Of a stretch of 64,000 nt of DNA, positions 61,144 to 64,000 are shown one piece after another. The translations under genes were made by a program, and so were the position numbers. The notes under the pieces are model-generated. The model was not told where the DNA came from, did not search any database, and worked only from the letters and a program-made list of their open reading frames with translations. The stretch comes from Streptomyces sp. SirexAA-E (GTDB taxonomy: Bacteria; Actinomycetota; Actinomycetes; Streptomycetales; Streptomycetaceae). The stretch is from contig NC_015953.1 in NCBI RefSeq assembly GCF_000177195.2, forward strand, positions 7,192,001 to 7,256,000. Direction: 5' to 3'. The first letter of the stretch is position 1. Each line of letters begins with the position of its first letter.

Positions 61144-62307
61144 TCAGGCGTCGGCGACCGAGTCGAAGCTGACCTCGCCGCGGCCCACGCCCCGCGCGTC
61201 CGCGTCGACCGACCGCCGGAGAGCCTCGTGCAGCTTCGCCGGGGTGAGCACTCCGAGGAAGCGTGCCCCGTCGAGCACCGCCACCCATCCGGCGTCGTGC
61301 TGGAGCATCTCGCTGAAGGCCTGCTTCAACGGGGCGCCGACGGGGACCCACGCGTCCATGCGCCGGGCCAGGTCACCCACCGTCCCGCCGCCCCCGGCAC
61401 CGTGCAGGGCGTCCGCCGCCACCCAGCCGTGCAGGTCACCCTCCTCGTTCAGGACGACGGCCCAGCGCGCCCCCAGGCCGGTGAGCCGTTCGGCGGCGGC
61501 CCGCGCGGGCTCGCCCACGTGCGCGGTCGGCGGCTCCTCCAGGTCCTCCGGCTCGATCGCGGTGACCGAGAGCCGCTTCAGGCCGCGGTCGGCGCCGACG
61601 AACTGGGCCACATACGGTGTCGCCGGGGTGCCGAGGACCGCGCCCGGACGGTCGTACTGCTCGATCCGCCCCTTCCCGTACACCGCGATACGGTCTCCCA
61701 TCCGGACCGCTTCCTCGATGTCGTGCGTCACCAGCAGGACGGTCTTCCTGACCGTCGACTGGAGCCTCAGGAACTCGTTCTGCAGGCGCTCGCGCACCAC
61801 CGGGTCCACCGCGCCGAACGGTTCGTCCATCAGCAGCACCGGCGGGTCCGCGGCCAGCGCCCGGGCCACGCCCACCCGCTGGCGCTCCCCGCCGGAGAGC
61901 TGGGAGGGATAGCGCGGGCCGTACGTCTTCGGGTCCAGGCCCACCAGGTCCAGCAGCTCCGCCGCCCGTCGGCGCGCCCGGTCGCGCTTCCAGCCGACGA
62001 GGGCCGGCACGGTCGCGGTGTTGTCCAGCACGGTCCGGTGGGGGAAGAGGCCGACCTGCTGGATCACATAGCCGATCCGGCGGCGCAACCGCACCGGGTC
62101 GACCGTGGAGATGTCCTCGCCGTCCACCAGGATCCGGCCCGACGTCGGCTCGATCAACCGGTTCACCATCATCATCGTGGTGGTCTTCCCGCAGCCCGAC
62201 GGGCCGACGAGCGTGACCAGCTCGCCCTTCTCGACCTCGAAGGTCAGCCCGTCGACCGCGCTGGTCCCGTCCGGATAGACCTTGCCGACCTGCTCGAACC
62301 GGATCAT
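61144..62307 (-). CDS. Osmoprotectant ABC transporter ATPase with CBS domains (OpuCA-like)
   Basis: A 387-residue ATPase. Walker A VGPSGCGKTTTMMM, Q-loop, signature LSGGERQRVGVARAL and Walker B VLLMDEPFGAVDP are in the first 240 residues, followed by a CBS-domain pair (about residues 250-380) that senses ionic strength or nucleotides in OpuA/OpuC. It powers the betaine/choline permeases encoded 5 kb away at 55301-57608. The start at 62307 gives the usual MIRFEQVGKVYPDG N-terminus. The detached location is unusual for this family. Confidence 0.88.
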   Translation of the reverse strand: MIRFEQVGKVYPDGTSAVDGLTFEVEKGELVTLVGPSGCGKTTTMMMVNRLIEPTSGRILVDGEDISTVDPVRLRRRIGYVIQQVGLFPHRTVLDNTATVPALVGWKRDRARRRAAELLDLVGLDPKTYGPRYPSQLSGGERQRVGVARALAADPPVLLMDEPFGAVDPVVRERLQNEFLRLQSTVRKTVLLVTHDIEEAVRMGDRIAVYGKGRIEQYDRPGAVLGTPATPYVAQFVGADRGLKRLSVTAIEPEDLEEPPTAHVGEPARAAAERLTGLGARWAVVLNEEGDLHGWVAADALHGAGGGGTVGDLARRMDAWVPVGAPLKQAFSEMLQHDAGWVAVLDGARFLGVLTPAKLHEALRRSVDADARGVGRGEVSFDSVADA

Positions 62308-62412
62308 GTGTGCACGGTAGGAGTCGCCGGAGCCCCGTGCACACGGGCCGGGACCGACCGGGTCACGGCGGTGTGCTGAACTGTCCGGGAACCATCGGAA
62401 ACAGGAGCCCCC

Positions 62413-63714
62413 TTGCACAGCTTTCGCCACCCCGGCCTCGTCCTCACCGACCACCGGTTCACGGTCCCGCTCGACCACGACGACCCGGGCGGCGAGGAGA
62501 TCGAGATCTTCGCCCGGGAAGCCGTCGCGGCGTCCAAGGCGGACGAGAGCCTGCCCTGGCTGGTCTACCTGGAGGGCGGCCCCGGATTCGGCGCCCGCCG
62601 TTTCGTCGGCACCGAGGCCTGGCTCGGCCGGGCCGTGCAGGAGTTCCGGGTGCTGCTCCTGGACCAGCGCGGGACGGGACTGTCCACCCCGGCCAACCGC
62701 CAGACCCTGCCACTGCGCGGCGGCCCCCGCGAGCAGGCCGACTACCTGGCCCACTTCCGTTCGGACAGCATCGTCCGCGACTGCGAGCTGATCCGCCCGC
62801 AGCTCACCGGGGGCGCGCCCTGGACCGTCCTCGGGCAGTCCTTCGGCGGCTTCTGTGCCGTCCGCTACCTCTCGGCCGCCCCCGAGGGGCTGGAACAGGT
62901 CCTGATCACGGGCGGACTGCCGTCCCTGGACGCGCACGCCGACGACGTCTACCGGGCGGCGTACCCCCGGATCGAACGCAAGGTCGCCGCGCACTACGCC
63001 CACTACCCGCAGGACGTCGAGCGGGCCCGCGCGATCACCGCGTACCTCGCCGAGCACCGCTCCGACAGCGCGGGCCACCGTCTGACCCCCGAGGGCTTCC
63101 AGTCGCTCGGCATCCTGCTGGGCGGCGGCACCGGCAGCCATCAGCTCCACCACCTCCTGGAGAACGCCTTCGTCACCGGGCCGCACGGCACCGAGCTCTC
63201 CGACACCTTCCAGGAGGCCGTGCGGACGGCCACCTCGTTCGCCGGCCACCCGCTGTACGCCCTGATGCACGAGGCGATCTACGGCCAGGGCGAGCGGCCC
63301 ACCGGCTGGTCCGCCGAACGGGTCCGCGCCGAGTTCCCGCAGTTCGACGCCGCCGCCTCACTGGCCGGCCGAGGGCCCGTCCTGTTCACCGGCGAGAGCA
63401 TCCACCCCTGGCACTTCGAGGTCGACCCCGCCCTGCGCCCGCTGCGCGAGACCGCCGAGCTGCTCGCCGCCCGCACCGACTGGCCCGCCCTGTACGACAC
63501 CGCCCGGCTCGCGGCCAACGAGGTGCCCGTCGCCGCGGCCGTCTACCACGACGACATGTACGTGGACACGGGTCACGCGCTGCGCACCGCCGCCTCGATC
63601 CGGGGCCTGCGCACCTGGGTGACCAGCGAGTTCGAGCACGACGGGCTGCGCGCGGGCGGCCCCCGTGTGCTGGACCGGCTGCTCGCCCTCGTGCGGGGCG
63701 AGAGCGACCGGTAG
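62413..63714 (+). CDS. Alpha/beta hydrolase, prolyl aminopeptidase-like
   Basis: A 433-residue alpha/beta-hydrolase of the proline iminopeptidase family. LPWLVYLEGGPGFGARRF has the GGPG oxyanion motif, LLLDQRGTGLSTP is DQRGxGxS, and WTVLGQSFGGFCAVRYLSAAPEGLEQVLITGGLP holds the nucleophile GQSFGG. It releases N-terminal proline or related residues. The TTG start follows CAGGAGCCCCC. The length is at the long end of the family. Confidence 0.88.
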   Translation: MHSFRHPGLVLTDHRFTVPLDHDDPGGEEIEIFAREAVAASKADESLPWLVYLEGGPGFGARRFVGTEAWLGRAVQEFRVLLLDQRGTGLSTPANRQTLPLRGGPREQADYLAHFRSDSIVRDCELIRPQLTGGAPWTVLGQSFGGFCAVRYLSAAPEGLEQVLITGGLPSLDAHADDVYRAAYPRIERKVAAHYAHYPQDVERARAITAYLAEHRSDSAGHRLTPEGFQSLGILLGGGTGSHQLHHLLENAFVTGPHGTELSDTFQEAVRTATSFAGHPLYALMHEAIYGQGERPTGWSAERVRAEFPQFDAAASLAGRGPVLFTGESIHPWHFEVDPALRPLRETAELLAARTDWPALYDTARLAANEVPVAAAVYHDDMYVDTGHALRTAASIRGLRTWVTSEFEHDGLRAGGPRVLDRLLALVRGESDR

Positions 63715-63736
63715 CCGCCTTCGCACCGACGGGGCG

Positions 63737-64000
63737 TCAGCGCTGGAGGGCGTCCAGCGTCGCGTCCAGGTCCGCTTCGGCATGCGGCGCGCGGTTGTAC
63801 GGGAGCCTGGACAGTGCCGCCGCCATGCCGCAGGTGTCGCTCACCGCGGAGTAGACCAGGCCCGCGCCGATGCCCGCCGAGAGCCAGCGCGCGGCGGGCA
63901 GGCGCCGGCCCGCCAGCAGCCCGGCCACCACCAGTGAACCGGCGGCCAGCCGCACCTGGCGCTCCAACGGCCAGGTGGCCCGGGCACCCTCCGGCCGGTC
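63737..64000 (-). CDS. Partial rhodanese-associated DUF2892 membrane protein (5' end beyond the window)
   Basis: The frame is open to the window edge. The visible C-terminal part, ERQVRLAAGSLVVAGLLAGRRLPAARWLSAGIGAGLVYSAVSDTCGMAAALSRLPYNR, is the DUF2892 membrane domain with the conserved Cys after the second helix. In many actinobacteria it follows a rhodanese domain in one protein (often ending in W-x-x-ERQVRL), and residues TWPLERQ here match that junction. A short form starting at TTG 63967 is possible but less likely. Confidence 0.75.
   Translation of the reverse strand, partial: DRPEGARATWPLERQVRLAAGSLVVAGLLAGRRLPAARWLSAGIGAGLVYSAVSDTCGMAAALSRLPYNRAPHAEADLDATLDALQR

Overview
The window is about 64 kb of very GC-rich DNA. 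GTG and TTG starts, purine-rich Shine-Dalgarno sites, many 4-base ATGA/GTGA gene overlaps, actinobacterial families (DUF6381, Methyltransf_19, ACC epsilon, HelR-like helicase, deazaflavin-dependent reductases) and nearly absent TTA codons all point to a Streptomyces or a close relative. No rRNA, tRNA, CRISPR array or transposase was recognised.

Positions 202-29502 form one aromatic (type II) polyketide gene cluster, almost entirely on the + strand. Its core (14426-23276) runs: PgaE-like FAD hydroxylase, TcmI-like cyclase, KS-alpha, chain-length factor, ACP, C9 ketoreductase, didomain aromatase/cyclase, and a PgaM-like fused oxygenase-reductase. That is the gene order of angucycline clusters such as urdamycin and gaudimycin (E-F-A-B-C-D-L-M). 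The fused gene carries an in-frame internal ATG with its own ribosome binding site, which would also make the reductase alone. Around the core are an acyl-CoA carboxylase set (alpha 11678, beta 24846, epsilon 26447) for malonyl-CoA supply, a CtcP-like FAD halogenase with its flavin reductase, a questin-oxidase-like (DUF4243) protein, an O-methyltransferase, three small barrel/NTF2 proteins, a deazaflavin-type reductase, an FMN reductase, an antiporter, an acyltransferase, an MFS exporter, an alpha/beta hydrolase and a multicopper oxidase. I see no glycosyltransferase or deoxysugar gene and no SARP, LuxR or TetR regulator. The inferred product is a chlorinated, O-methylated, oxidatively remodelled angucyclinone. 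The left end of the cluster may lie outside the window.

Positions 29593-35408 (minus strand) hold a methyltransferase and a molybdenum locus: a fused ModB-ModC transporter, ModA, two paralogous HTH-TOBE molybdate-binding proteins, a small molybdopterin-domain protein and a broken remnant of a xanthine-dehydrogenase large subunit.

Positions 35802-54736 are mixed housekeeping and accessory genes: an isocitrate-lyase-superfamily enzyme, a polyprenyl diphosphate synthase, a secreted serine hydrolase, an ABC exporter, a GNAT enzyme, an ArsB-like permease, a class A beta-lactamase lipoprotein, a HelR/HelD-like helicase, a GAF-SpoIIE phosphatase, an AlkZ-like winged-helix protein, a luciferase-like oxidoreductase, a Sua5/YrdC protein and a ferredoxin-NADP reductase.

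Positions 54838-64000 contain an osmoprotectant (glycine betaine/choline) ABC system whose ATPase gene is detached from its permease and binding-protein genes. A LacI-type-operator sugar operon (Gfo/Idh/MocA and a PmoA-like protein) and an aldo/keto reductase lie between them. A prolyl aminopeptidase and a partial rhodanese/DUF2892 gene end the window.

All functional calls come from reading translated sequence and recalled family motifs; no database search was run.
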